A stretch of 64,000 nucleotides of DNA, from assembly GCF_030056735.1 (NCBI RefSeq), contig NZ_JASHKN010000006.1, positions 248,001 to 312,000 on the forward strand, read 5' to 3'. Position 1 is the stretch's first letter, and every line of letters begins with the position of its first letter. This DNA is from Rhodococcus sp. IEGM 1409. Lineage in GTDB: Bacteria; Actinomycetota; Actinomycetes; Mycobacteriales; Mycobacteriaceae. The notes below the pieces were generated by a model. The model was not told the DNA's origin, ran no database searches, and was given only the letters and a program-made list of their open reading frames with translations. This document shows positions 27,607 to 36,447 of this stretch, in pieces. Position numbers and translations under genes: made by a program.

Positions 27607-28272
27607 CTAGTCGGGAATACTCACGTATCCGCTGATCAAGACCTCGAGACCTTCCAGGTAGCTCTCAGTCGTCGTCCCTCCCGGCCAGTCCTCGAGCACC
27701 TCACTGAGTATCGGCAGTTTCTCGGGGCCGATTTCTCGGATCTTGACCGCAAGAGGCGACACACTGCCTTCCGGCCGCGTCGTGGTGTCGTAGATGTTGA
27801 GCAGCGCACCGAGCGTGTAGTTCCACAGCGCTCGATAGACCAACAGTGCGCGACGCGGCGACATACCGAGTTCGACACACGCGGCCATGGCCCGGTCCAC
27901 CAAGACCACAGCGCCGCCCCCGCCGCGCCCTCCGCGCTGAAGCAACTCGATGATCCAGCGCTCCGACGCCAGCTTCCCGAAGATCGCGGAGAAGATCATG
28001 CGAAGCCGTTCGACCTGATCCTCTGGCAGGACCAGCGAACCGAGGTCTTGTGAATACACATCGAGAACCGCACTGATCAGCTGTTCCTTGTCGCCCACGT
28101 GCCGGTAAAGAGCCATCGGCGTGGTGCCGAGCGACTTCGCCAACGCTCGCATGCTCAACGCGTCGGCGCCACCGGATTGAAGCTGCCGTTTCGCCGCGTC
28201 GATTATCTGCTCCGACGTGATCGTCGGAGGACGTCCGAGCCGCGGTGATCTCGGTTCCATCTTTTCGGCCAT
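27607..28272 (-). CDS. TetR family regulator beside an MFS exporter
   Basis: A 221-residue TetR protein of the TetR_C-type subgroup: HTH ITSEQIIDAAKRQLQSGGAD followed by LSMRALAKSLGTTPMALYRHVGDKEQLI. The C-terminal domain GMSPRRALLVYRALWNYTLGALL is the long amphipathic helix region of the tetracycline-repressor-like class. Divergent from the MFS transporter at 28392 and convergent with sfnB. It likely controls the MFS gene together with an iron regulator. ATGs at 28272 and 28260 are both possible starts. Confidence 0.88.
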   Translation of the reverse strand: MAEKMEPRSPRLGRPPTITSEQIIDAAKRQLQSGGADALSMRALAKSLGTTPMALYRHVGDKEQLISAVLDVYSQDLGSLVLPEDQVERLRMIFSAIFGKLASERWIIELLQRGGRGGGGAVVLVDRAMAACVELGMSPRRALLVYRALWNYTLGALLNIYDTTTRPEGSVSPLAVKIREIGPEKLPILSEVLEDWPGGTTTESYLEGLEVLISGYVSIPD

Positions 28273-28340
28273 CCGTCGATTGTGCGCGCCCCTGCTACGA
28301 CGCTCGCGCCCGGGGAACCTCTTGCATCTCAGTCGACAGC

Positions 28341-28354
28341 AAGGTAAACCTAAC
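28341..28354. promoter_or_regulatory. IdeR/DmdR-like iron box
   Basis: AAGGTAAACCTAAC resembles the actinobacterial DtxR/IdeR consensus (TTAGGTTAGGCTAACCTAA): AGGT, a central A and CTAAC align. It lies about 40 bases before the MFS start at 28392, whose operon also encodes an iron-siderophore-type binding lipoprotein. Confidence 0.5.
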
Positions 28355-28391
28355 TACTTATGAGAACGCGTATACAAACCAGGTACCTGCA

Positions 28392-29786
28392 ATGACAACA
28401 ACAACCCGGGCGGTAGCCGCGCCTGCCCTGGTCCTCACAGCCGCCGCGACAGCACAGTTCCTGGTGGCCTTCGACATGTCAGTCATCAACGTCGCGCTGC
28501 CCGACATCCAGAAATCACTGAACTTCTCCGACGCCGGGTTGTCCTGGGTCGTCAACGCGTACGCCCTCGCCTTCGGCGGACTGCTGCTTCTCGGCGGCCG
28601 TCTGTGCGACGTGATGGGCACTCGTCGGGTTCTGGTTTCCGGGCTTCTGCTGTTTGCCCTCGTCAGCATCGTCGGCACCTTCTCCGTGTCCGCCGAGATG
28701 CTTGTCGGAACTCGGGCGCTTCAAGGCGTCGGCGCTGCGATGATCGCACCGGCCGGACTCGCCGCCCTCAGCCAAGCCTTTCCCACCGGACGCGCCAGAG
28801 CCAAGGCATTCGGCATCGGAGCAATGTCATCAGCGCTCGGCGGCGCACTCGGTGTCTTACTGAGTGGCATCTTGACCGAAGGGCTCAGTTGGCGATGGGT
28901 GATGTTCGCCGGCGCACCGGTGGCCCTGATCGCCGCAGTTGCCGGCGCCCGTGGCCTGCCGGCCGGCCAGGCTGCCAGAGGCGGCTCCCTCGATCTCCCC
29001 GGCGCCATCTTGGCGACGACCGGCATCACCGCTCTGGTCGGCACCGTCATTGCCACCGAATCACATTCCTGGACTTCGGGTTACGTTCTGGGCGGATTTG
29101 CACTCACGATCGCTCTGCTCACTGCCTTCGTTGTGATCGAAAGCCGCTGCGCCACACCACTGGTACGACTGTCCACCCTGCTTCGGCCCCGAATCGGGCT
29201 TGCCAACGCCATCATGTGCCTGGTGTGTGCGGCACAGTTCAGCGCGTTCTTCTTCGTCTCGCTCTTTCTTCAGCGCGGACTGGGCTATTCGCCGACCACC
29301 ACCGGTCTGGCGTTCCTGCCCTTCTGTTTCGGCCTGGTCATCGGCATCCTCGCGTCCACCAAACTCCTTCCGCGCTACGGGGTTCGACCGCTACTCGTAA
29401 TCGGAACAGCACTCGCAGCAATCGGAACCTTCATCTTCTCGACCATGAACCTCGACAGCCCCTTCTGGGCCGTCATCCTGGTGCCTTCGCTTCTGGCGAG
29501 CATCGGCATCGGCCTGTCGTTCATGCCGCTCAGCAACGTCGCCACCGCCGACGCTCCTCCCGAAGAAGTCGGCATGGCATCCGGGCTGCTCAGCACGTCA
29601 CGTCAGATCGGCGGTTCACTCGGACTAGCCGTTCTCGTGAGCGTCGCTGCTTCCTCGACGGCGCGCTCGGACAGCGCGCCGACCGAAGCACTGGTTTCCG
29701 GATACTCCCAAGCCCTCTTCGTCTGCTCCGGCCTACTTCTGGCCGGCACCCTCCTGTCCTTCTTCTTCCCACGAATGGATCGTTGA
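28392..29786 (+). CDS. MFS multidrug/siderophore exporter-type transporter (DHA2-like)
   Basis: A 464-residue permease. Helix 1 holds QFLVAFDMSVINVALPDIQ, the helix 2-3 loop LLGGRLCDVMGTRRVL (motif A), helix 4 GTRALQGVGAAMIAPAGLA (motif B) and helix 5 ALGGALGVLLSGILTEGLSWRW (motif C region, drug-antiporter type). ATG 28392 is placed after an in-frame open leader; the following lipoprotein gene starts 6 bases after its stop. With the IdeR-like box upstream and an iron-binding protein downstream it may export or recycle a siderophore, but a drug efflux role is equally possible. Confidence 0.87.
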   Translation: MTTTTRAVAAPALVLTAAATAQFLVAFDMSVINVALPDIQKSLNFSDAGLSWVVNAYALAFGGLLLLGGRLCDVMGTRRVLVSGLLLFALVSIVGTFSVSAEMLVGTRALQGVGAAMIAPAGLAALSQAFPTGRARAKAFGIGAMSSALGGALGVLLSGILTEGLSWRWVMFAGAPVALIAAVAGARGLPAGQAARGGSLDLPGAILATTGITALVGTVIATESHSWTSGYVLGGFALTIALLTAFVVIESRCATPLVRLSTLLRPRIGLANAIMCLVCAAQFSAFFFVSLFLQRGLGYSPTTTGLAFLPFCFGLVIGILASTKLLPRYGVRPLLVIGTALAAIGTFIFSTMNLDSPFWAVILVPSLLASIGIGLSFMPLSNVATADAPPEEVGMASGLLSTSRQIGGSLGLAVLVSVAASSTARSDSAPTEALVSGYSQALFVCSGLLLAGTLLSFFFPRMDR

Positions 29787-29792
29787 CCTCAG

Positions 29793-30788
29793 ATGTTCAC
29801 CACCCGAACCGCATTCGGTATCGTCTCGGCGCTTCTCCTCACCGTTGCCGGTGCAAGCGCGTGCAGCAGCTCCGCCGAGTCCGACACCGCTTCTGCAACT
29901 CGCTCCGTCACACACGAACTCGGCACCGTCGAAGTCCCGGCATCACCGCAGCGCATTCTCGCGCTCGACGAGTATGCGGGCCTGAGTGCACTCGCACTCG
30001 GCGTGAAGCCCACCGTCGTCTACAGCACCCTGCGATCGGACGTCGCCAAAACGATTCTGCGCGAACAGGGCGTCGAAGTTCTCGACAAACCGACCTTCTT
30101 CGCCAACCCGGCCGTCGAGGAGATCGCGTCGGTCGAACCCGACGAGATCTTGATGAGCAATGCCGGTCCACTACCGAGCCTGTTCGCTCAGATCAACGCC
30201 GTGGCACCGACCTTGGTTCTCCCTTACTCCGCCCCGTGGCGTGACGTGCTCGAACAGGCTGGGGCACAGCTTGATCGAGACAGCGAAGCAACCGCGATGA
30301 TCGAAAAGCTCGAATCCGGTCTCGAAGACGTCAAGACCGCGGCGGCCGGGCAGAGCCTTGCGATACTTCTCGGCTACAGTGGAAACCTGTTCACCGTGCC
30401 ACCGACCACTCCCATCTCCACACTTGTCACCGAAGCCGGATTCACCAGGCCGGTATCGGAAGCCAACGCGACCAACAATCAAGACACCGGCACGATTTCA
30501 CCCGTCTCCCCGGAACTCCTGCCCGAGCATGCGGCGCAGACCGTCGCCGTGCTGTCCGGCCAGCAGTACGACGCATCCATCGTGCGAAACACTCCGCTGT
30601 TCGACAACCTTGCACCCGACCCGACACACGCTCTGGACGTCAGTGGCGATCTCTGGTTCGGCAGCCATCCGTTTGCGATCTACTGGATCATCCAAGACCT
30701 CGACGGTATCGCGCACGGCAAGGGGCAGAGCAGTATCGGAACCCTCGACAGTGCCGACGCGCGATGGGCGGCATTCAGCGCGCTCTGA
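29793..30788 (+). CDS. ABC transporter substrate-binding lipoprotein (iron-siderophore type)
   Basis: A 331-residue lipoprotein. Signal peptide FGIVSALLLTVAGASACSSS ends in the lipobox ASAC, so Cys24 is lipidated. The class III (FecB/BtuF-like) fold is shown by VEVPASPQRILALDEYAGLSALALGVKPTVV, EEIASVEPDEILMSN and the final GDLWFGSHPFAIYWIIQDLD. It would bind a ferric siderophore outside the membrane and hand it to an ABC permease that is not in this window. Overlaps the end of the convergent AraC gene by 14 bases. Confidence 0.87.
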   Translation: MFTTRTAFGIVSALLLTVAGASACSSSAESDTASATRSVTHELGTVEVPASPQRILALDEYAGLSALALGVKPTVVYSTLRSDVAKTILREQGVEVLDKPTFFANPAVEEIASVEPDEILMSNAGPLPSLFAQINAVAPTLVLPYSAPWRDVLEQAGAQLDRDSEATAMIEKLESGLEDVKTAAAGQSLAILLGYSGNLFTVPPTTPISTLVTEAGFTRPVSEANATNNQDTGTISPVSPELLPEHAAQTVAVLSGQQYDASIVRNTPLFDNLAPDPTHALDVSGDLWFGSHPFAIYWIIQDLDGIAHGKGQSSIGTLDSADARWAAFSAL

Positions 30789-31670
30789 CGTCCTGACGGA
30801 AGGTCAGCGGAGAAACACCCACCCGGGTGGCGAAGAATTTCGTGAAGTTCGCAGAATCGTCGAACCCCAGCTTCGACGCCACCTGGGTGACCGTGTCCGT
30901 ACCGAAAGACAGCAGACGTTTCGCTTCGAGCACCACTCGCTGATCGATGTACTGCTTTGCCGTCATTCCGGCAGCGGCTCGGGTAGCCCGCAATACAGTC
31001 TTCTCGGAGTACCCGATCTTGTTGGCGTACTCCGAAACCGAACGGACCGTGGCGAAGTCACGTTCGACAACGGCATGAAACCTTTCGAATACGTCATTGT
31101 GCGCCAGCACGGAGCTCTGCTCCTGTCCACCGAGATGGGTCAGTTTCAACAGGATTGCTGTCAGCGTGTGCCGCAGAATGGCCGCGCGAACGACCGGCGC
31201 AGAAGTATCCGGGCAGCCGTAGTTCAGGTTCAGGTGTTTCATACCCGTGCTGATGGTCTCGAGGTTCTCTCCGGACAACTGCCACGCTGCCTGCCGACTG
31301 CGAGCGTTCCCGTCCAACAACTGCTGGCTGACGGCATCGAGCGACGAGGGCGTGAACAAAACAACTGTCGCCTCGAAATCCTGGATTCGACCCCACTGTT
31401 GCACCTGCCCGGTCTGACCCAGAACACAGTCCCCTGGCTGACCGCGTAGTTCACGAAGTCGATGGTGTGTAGCGCCGATCCCTCGGTCACCAGCGCGAGT
31501 AAGTGAAACTTCGGACGTTGAGGGCCGACGAACTCGGCACTACCCCCGTTGACGCGAATGGTGTCCAGGCTGAGAACCTCGATCTCGGTTGCGTCAGCCA
31601 CCGAAGATGCGTACCCGACGTCTCGGACGGGTACTTGTCTGTTTTTCACTAGTTCGGGACTCATCTTCAC
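30775..31670 (-). pseudogene. AraC family regulator interrupted by a single-base frameshift
   Basis: The N-terminal sensor part (MKMSPELVKNRQ to GTVFWVRPG) is read in one frame and the rest (VQQWGRIQDF to the C-terminus) in another. The two join at about 31408-31412, where inserting one base would give RPGQVQQWGRIQ and one 298-residue protein. The second frame contains the AraC double HTH: VSEYANKIGYSEKTVLRATRAAAG and VTQVASKLGFDDSANFTKFFATRVG. The total span of 896 bases is one short of a multiple of three. Either a recent inactivating deletion or a sequencing error. It is next to the siderophore-binding protein and would have been its natural regulator. Confidence 0.8.
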
Positions 31671-31740
31671 CGTGACCGAATACCCGAATGCGACATACCG
31701 TCAGAGTATCAATCAGTTGGCGCTCGGACAGGAATCGACA

Positions 31741-32409
31741 GTGAAATCAGCAGGCCCGAAAACAGCAGGCAAGACACAACTCTCCTACGTCTTCGACGCC
31801 TATTGCGGATGGTGTTTCGGCTTCGGCCCTGCATTGACGGAGTTCGTCCGTCAAAACGCCGATTCCATCGACTTGTCCGTAGTCAGCGGCGGGCTGTTCA
31901 CCGGTGAGCGCGTCGCACCCATGTCTTCGGCTCCGTTCTTGAAATCGGCCAATGCCACTATCGCGGCCCAGACCGGCGCCGTCTTCGGTGACGGATATTC
32001 ACAACTGGTGGCTGACGGACGGTTCGTCATGGATTCGACGGATGCCGCGATCGGACTCGCCGCGCTGCGCGCTCAGGACCCGACACGCGCACTCGACATC
32101 GCGGAGGCCATGCAGATCGCGTTCTACCGAGACGGTCGCAGCCTGTCCGATCCCGAGACCTACCGAGCTATTGCGCAATCGCTCGGACTCGACCCCACTG
32201 CCGCAGTGTCTTCCCTCTTCACCGCTGCTTCGAAGGACGCCGCCCGCGCCGATTTCGTCCGAGGACGCAGGCTCGGCGCCACTTCGTTTCCGACACTGTT
32301 GTTCCACGGGAGCGACGGGTCCGTCGTGAAATTCGGTTCTCCGACCAGTACAGCGGCCGATCTCACCCGCGACCTGAACACGTGCGTGCGGGCGTATGCG
32401 GTGGCTTGA
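31741..32409 (+). CDS. DsbA-family thioredoxin-fold protein
   Basis: A 222-residue DsbA/FrnE-like thioredoxin-fold protein with active site C22-G-W-C25 in VFDAYCGWCFGFGP. The insertion is helical (AIGLAALRAQDPTRALDIAEAMQIAFYRDGRSL), and LGATSFPTLLFHGSDGS supplies the cis-proline loop. No signal peptide in the chosen form, so a cytosolic oxidoreductase of the CxxC DsbA type is likely. The GTG at 31741 has AGGA 7 bases upstream; the frame is open 64 codons further but covers the start of the AraC gene on the other strand. Divergent from that AraC gene. Confidence 0.88.
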   Translation: MKSAGPKTAGKTQLSYVFDAYCGWCFGFGPALTEFVRQNADSIDLSVVSGGLFTGERVAPMSSAPFLKSANATIAAQTGAVFGDGYSQLVADGRFVMDSTDAAIGLAALRAQDPTRALDIAEAMQIAFYRDGRSLSDPETYRAIAQSLGLDPTAAVSSLFTAASKDAARADFVRGRRLGATSFPTLLFHGSDGSVVKFGSPTSTAADLTRDLNTCVRAYAVA

Positions 32410-32504
32410 CCCCCCTTCCGAGCGAAAGGTACACCGAATTCACGCACCTCCCCGTTCTGGTTTGATGAACATCGGAACAAATTGCACCAAGGGGAGGAAA
32501 ACCT

Positions 32505-32936
32505 GTGGTTTCAGATCCGATCACCGGCCTGGAGATGGAACTTACCGACATGTGGCAGAAGGGACGTGCGCGCTCGCGTGACGACGCACGCGCGATTCAT
32601 CCCAAACTCGACCCCGCTCTGTACCCCGTTCTCGTGATCCTGAGCCGGTCCGATGCCGTTCGGATGGCAGACCTGATCTCGACACTCAACATCGAGAAGT
32701 CGACACTGACCAGGCAGATCGATGCAGCGGCCAGGCTTGGTCTGGTCGAACGCATTCCCGATCCCGACGATGCCCGCGCAAAGTTGGTCGCACTGACGCC
32801 CGAAGCCCGAACGAAGCTCACGACCTACCGCACCCAGCAGCTCGAACGCTGGCGTGCTCGTTTGGCGCAGTGGGACACCGATGACATCACCACTTTGACC
32901 ACCCTCTTGCGTCGGCTCGCCCAGGCCAAGGACTGA
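32505..32936 (+). CDS. MarR family regulator
   Basis: A 143-residue winged-helix regulator; MADLISTLNIEKSTLTRQIDAAARLGLVERIPDPDDARAKLVALT is the complete MarR DNA-binding domain including the wing. GTG 32505 follows GGGGAGG with 7 bases between. It is 95 bases downstream of the DsbA-like gene and may form a separate unit. MarR proteins sense small phenolics or oxidants; the ligand here is unknown. Downstream lies the AraC remnant. Confidence 0.88.
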   Translation: MVSDPITGLEMELTDMWQKGRARSRDDARAIHPKLDPALYPVLVILSRSDAVRMADLISTLNIEKSTLTRQIDAAARLGLVERIPDPDDARAKLVALTPEARTKLTTYRTQQLERWRARLAQWDTDDITTLTTLLRRLAQAKD

Positions 32937-33012
32937 CACGGGGATCATTCGATCCTGCTCTGAAACCTGATACCAACTGGGCTTCCCACGCCATGCCGGT
33001 TTCCCGGATTCT

Positions 33013-33346
33013 CGACCTTTCTTCGTCCAGATCCTCAGAGCGTGGGCACGAGCGGACGGATCGAACGGCGGATGGCTGACCGCAGCAATGGACCCACGAA
33101 TCGGGCAGGCGCTCGAGGCTGTCCACAACGACCCGCCACGCAACTGGACCCCAGACGCCCGGCGCTTACATCACCGAGCGCCGACTCGGCCGCGCCACCG
33201 AACTGCTGGTGCAAACCACAGAGCCGGTCGGAACGATTGCAGTAACTGTCGGCTACGAGTCCGATGCCGCATCCAGCCGCGCCTTCCGGCGACGGTTCGA
33301 CGCATCACCGTTGACCTGGCGAAAATCCAACTCCCACAATCGCTGA
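33013..33346 (+). pseudogene. AraC family regulator remnant with internal deletion
   Basis: Two pieces of one AraC/cupin protein in different frames. The first reads RPFFVQILRAWARADGSNG and continues WLTAAMDPRIGQALEAVHND up to WTPDA; the second, from 33164, reads AYITERRLGRATELLVQTTE and continues VGTIAVTVGYESDAASSRAF to a stop at 33346. The first HTH between them (about 30 residues in relatives) is missing and the N-terminal cupin domain is gone. It fills most of the 412-base gap between marR and the YdcF-type gene. Confidence 0.75.
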
Positions 33347-33348
33347 CG

Positions 33349-33987
33349 TCAGGTCGCGGCGATCACACCTGCGACCGGGATCCGGCCGAGAACTGCAACC
33401 CGGAAGTCCACCATTGCGCGCTCCACGTGATTGGCGCTCGAGACCACAACCACGCCGGTCGCTCCTCGATCGCCGAGAATCCGCGCAGAGTTGAGCGCGT
33501 TCTCCACCGTGGACCACGACGTTCCTTCTTCGGTGATCCGGCCCGGGTGAACGCCGTTGGCAACGAGCCATTCGCGCATCGCCCTCGCTTCAGTGACACC
33601 TGACTTCGGTGCTCCTCCACTCGTGATGATCGGAGACTGCGGGTATTCGCGTGCCAATTGCAATGCCGCCTGAAGTCGGTCGACCAGCATCGGACGCATC
33701 GTGCCGTCGTCGAAGAGTCCTGCACCGAGGACGACGATGTTGGTGCCCACCGGATTGAGGTCCAGCAACACCGGCGACTGGCGCGTCAGCGTCTCAGCGC
33801 CCGTGCACGCAAGGATGAGGGACCGCACCGGCGTCTGGCAGCCGCCCACTGTCGAGAGGATGCCATTGACGACCGTTGTCGGTGTGATGTCGGCACTCGC
33901 TGTCGCGGGCGAAAGGCCTACTCCAGCTGCAGCGATCACCGAAGCAGCAATCAATCCCTTCGTCACAGACCTGCGAACATTTGCCAT
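33349..33987 (-). CDS. Exported YdcF/SanA-like DUF218 protein
   Basis: A 212-residue protein with a clear Sec signal peptide (VRRSVTKGLIAASVIAAAGV, cut near SATASA-D) and a DUF218 domain: NIVVLGAGLFDDGTMRPMLVDRLQAAL, PIITSGGAPKSGVTEARAM, and SWSTVENALNSARILGDRGATGVVVVSSANHVERAM. DUF218 proteins bind nucleotides or act in envelope integrity (SanA, ElyC), but the reaction is unknown. Start ATG 33987. Two cysteine pairs (GGCQTP, LACTG) may form a disulfide outside the membrane. Confidence 0.83.
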   Translation of the reverse strand: MANVRRSVTKGLIAASVIAAAGVGLSPATASADITPTTVVNGILSTVGGCQTPVRSLILACTGAETLTRQSPVLLDLNPVGTNIVVLGAGLFDDGTMRPMLVDRLQAALQLAREYPQSPIITSGGAPKSGVTEARAMREWLVANGVHPGRITEEGTSWSTVENALNSARILGDRGATGVVVVSSANHVERAMVDFRVAVLGRIPVAGVIAAT

Positions 33988-34132
33988 GTAGCCGAACCCC
34001 CAGATTGTCAGTTGTCCAGCACACGGTAACGAACATTTCGCCGTAATTGCATCATTTGACTCAAATTTACTGTTCACTGACCGTCACACAGACTAGACAT
34101 AAATATTGGGCAACAATTTGGCTTCGAAAGCA

Positions 34133-34972
34133 TCATCTACCAGCGTCTCGAATCGACGCACCCGCCGCATTTCCCGTCTGAGCTGCAGCATCCCCGAGCA
34201 GGTCGACAACACTGAACGGCAACAATTCATTGTCACAGATCACAATGTTGCATCCCGGTGTTCCTGCTCGCCCTGTCCCGACCATGGTGTCGAAGATCAG
34301 TTCGGGATTCGCGAATCCGACCAGCTGTGACGGATCGTCGATCAGCGGACCGCCCGAACTGTGTGCGGGAGGCCCGACGTACAGCGGCGGCGGAACGTCG
34401 ACGATCGAAGCTACGACAAGCCGCAAGAATTCCTGAAGATCAGGATTCGATTCACCGGTCAATCCCGCCGACGGGTCAGCAGGGTCGAAGTAGCTTGTCA
34501 ATCCGCACCGCGTCCGCGTAGTAGCCCGCAATATCAGCGCCCCACGAGAAGTCGAGCCCGGACGATTGAGTCAACAGCTGCCGCACCGTGATGTCTGCAT
34601 GTTCCTGGTCGAGTCCCCCGATGTACTCACCGACTCGATCGTCGAGTCCCAACAACCCGAGCGTGGTGGCCCTGCCGACGGAGAGAGCAACGACGCCTTC
34701 GACGACGAAGCCAACGGGAACGGAATCGCACCGGCGACGCCGTCGGCGTTGGACGCCGCAAGACACCCGTGCCGCAACACGCGTATGGACGTCGACGCTT
34801 TGGCTGTGCCGAAGTCGACGGCTTGCTGCAGCGCCGCAGCATCGAACCCCAGTTCTGCGGCAGGCCACTGTGTGAATTCCCCAGCCGTAGCGGGGTTCTC
34901 ACAAGAGGCTGGGGAAGCTCCGGCAGGTGCCGCGACTGAACCGGCAATCAATGCACCGAACAGGCGAATCAA
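34133..34972 (-). pseudogene. Secreted beta-lactamase-family serine hydrolase, broken by frameshift and deletion
   Basis: Three pieces in successive frames of one gene. Piece 1 (from 34972): signal peptide LIRLFGALIAGSVAAPAGAS, then WPAAELGFDAAALQQAVDFG up to the nucleophile box PLASSSK. Near 34695 the frame changes, a one-base loss; piece 2 continues SVGRATTLGLLGLDDRVGEY, QLLTQSSGLDFSWG and stops after ADAVR. Piece 3 (from about 34497) resumes with LTSYFDPADPSAGLTGESN to the C-terminus at 34133. Relatives of about 400-450 residues have more than 100 residues between pieces 2 and 3, so an internal deletion is likely as well. Confidence 0.75.
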
Positions 34973-35027
34973 AGATGCGCGGCGAAACCGCGAGAATCAG
35001 ACACGTTCACAGAGAACCACAGACGCG

Positions 35028-36311
35028 TCACGTTTGGGAAGTGTCCGCCTCCATTCCGATTGCGCGACGCGCTCCCAGCGCCATGGTGACCTGCACAAGA
35101 TCTTTCGGCGACGACAGGTCAAGTCCTGTCAGGGAACTCGCTTTACGCAGGCGGTACACCACCGTGTTCGGATGTACGTGTAACTGCCGGGCGGTGGCGG
35201 CTCGATCGAATCCGGAGTCGATGAAAGATTCGAGCGTCTCGAGCACGGCAGTATCGGACTCCAACGGCGACAACACATCTGCGAGGATCGGCAGCGCAGC
35301 GCTGGGGCGGGTCAGTTGATACTCGACTGCAAGGTCCTCGAGACGGACGACCCCACTGGTACGTCCGTACTTTCGGGCAACGTTCAGCACCTCGCGCGCC
35401 TGGGTCACCGCTGCGGGAACTGCCGCTGGTGCCGCGACGTCGACGGCGGCAACCGTCGATGCACCGATAACCTTCTCGAGATCACCCAACCGTCGACACA
35501 GAGTGAGATACTGCGGACTCGATGCCCAGTTTCCCTCTGCGGGTTCCGATTCCACAATGGGAATCAGGACGGCTCCGCCGCTGCTGCCGAGCACCCCGAG
35601 GGCTTTGTCCCTCCCCACCTGATCCAACTCTCGTTGCAGGTGGCGCACCTTTCTTCGCTCGGCAACGGCAGTGTCCACCTCGGTCGAGGACTCGTCGTCG
35701 TTGCGCTCGACGTGCAGTGCCACCACCCAGTACAGGCGCGCCAACCTGATGCCCACATCGTCGGAGACCCGATCAACATCGACACCCGTCGAAAGTGCTA
35801 CGAACAATGACCTTCGCGCAGAATCCTCGTCCGTCTGGGTGGCATGGTCGGAACCGTAGCCGGCAAGAACCGCCGACGCGGAGGCCGCGGTGTATGCATT
35901 CAAGAGTCGTCCGGTGTGGGCAAGTGCAACACCGTCTTCCGGGACCGCCCATTCGCTGATCGTCTCCCACCACAGCCCTGCGGCCAGGTGATATGCACGC
36001 AGCACCTCACCGAGCGGAACCAATTCCTGTGCCCGTTGACGAGCCGATTCGCTGATGTCGGCGAGCAACTCGGGCGCCAGATCGGCACCCGTCCGCAGCA
36101 TCGAAATGAACAGTTCCAGATTGCGCCTCACGATGGTGGTGACGTCGTTACGCAATGCCTCGTCAGGGAGCAACCGGTAGAAGGTGACGTCGCGGTGGAC
36201 CAGATCGACCGTCGCAATGACCAGCGGATGGGTGCGTTGCGCCAACCGGTCGGCCAGAGATCTGCCACCAACCACGATCGGCTCGAACGGCAGATCTTTG
36301 TTTCCAGACAC
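35028..36311 (-). CDS. PucR/CdaR-type transcriptional regulator
   Basis: A 427-residue regulator with a C-terminal PucR HTH_30 domain: VLETLESFIDSGFDRAATARQLHVHPNTVVYRLRKASSLTGLDL, the family's usual final helix set. The N-terminal part has an RsbRD-like helical domain (RNLELFISMLRTG ... EVLRAYHLAAGLWW) and the middle a GGDEF-like degenerate sensor fold. GTG at 36311 has GGAGGG 4 bases upstream; the frame is open to 36344. Divergent from the SGNH hydrolase gene at 36448, which together with the following MFS gene may be its target. Confidence 0.85.
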   Translation of the reverse strand: MSGNKDLPFEPIVVGGRSLADRLAQRTHPLVIATVDLVHRDVTFYRLLPDEALRNDVTTIVRRNLELFISMLRTGADLAPELLADISESARQRAQELVPLGEVLRAYHLAAGLWWETISEWAVPEDGVALAHTGRLLNAYTAASASAVLAGYGSDHATQTDEDSARRSLFVALSTGVDVDRVSDDVGIRLARLYWVVALHVERNDDESSTEVDTAVAERRKVRHLQRELDQVGRDKALGVLGSSGGAVLIPIVESEPAEGNWASSPQYLTLCRRLGDLEKVIGASTVAAVDVAAPAAVPAAVTQAREVLNVARKYGRTSGVVRLEDLAVEYQLTRPSAALPILADVLSPLESDTAVLETLESFIDSGFDRAATARQLHVHPNTVVYRLRKASSLTGLDLSSPKDLVQVTMALGARRAIGMEADTSQT

Positions 36312-36447
36312 AAAACCCTCCACAGAATTGAATTGCCACCACAAGGCCGACCTGCCTTTTTCCTATCACTATGTAACCCACGCCACTCACGAATTCACAA
36401 TCAGTGGCATGACTGGAAGTCTCACCTTCGACCAATAGGAGCCCCGA

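Noticed and set aside
28604-30244. 546-codon plus-strand frame across the MFS and lipoprotein genes
   Set aside because: Arg/His-rich translation is an out-of-frame shadow of two well supported genes.
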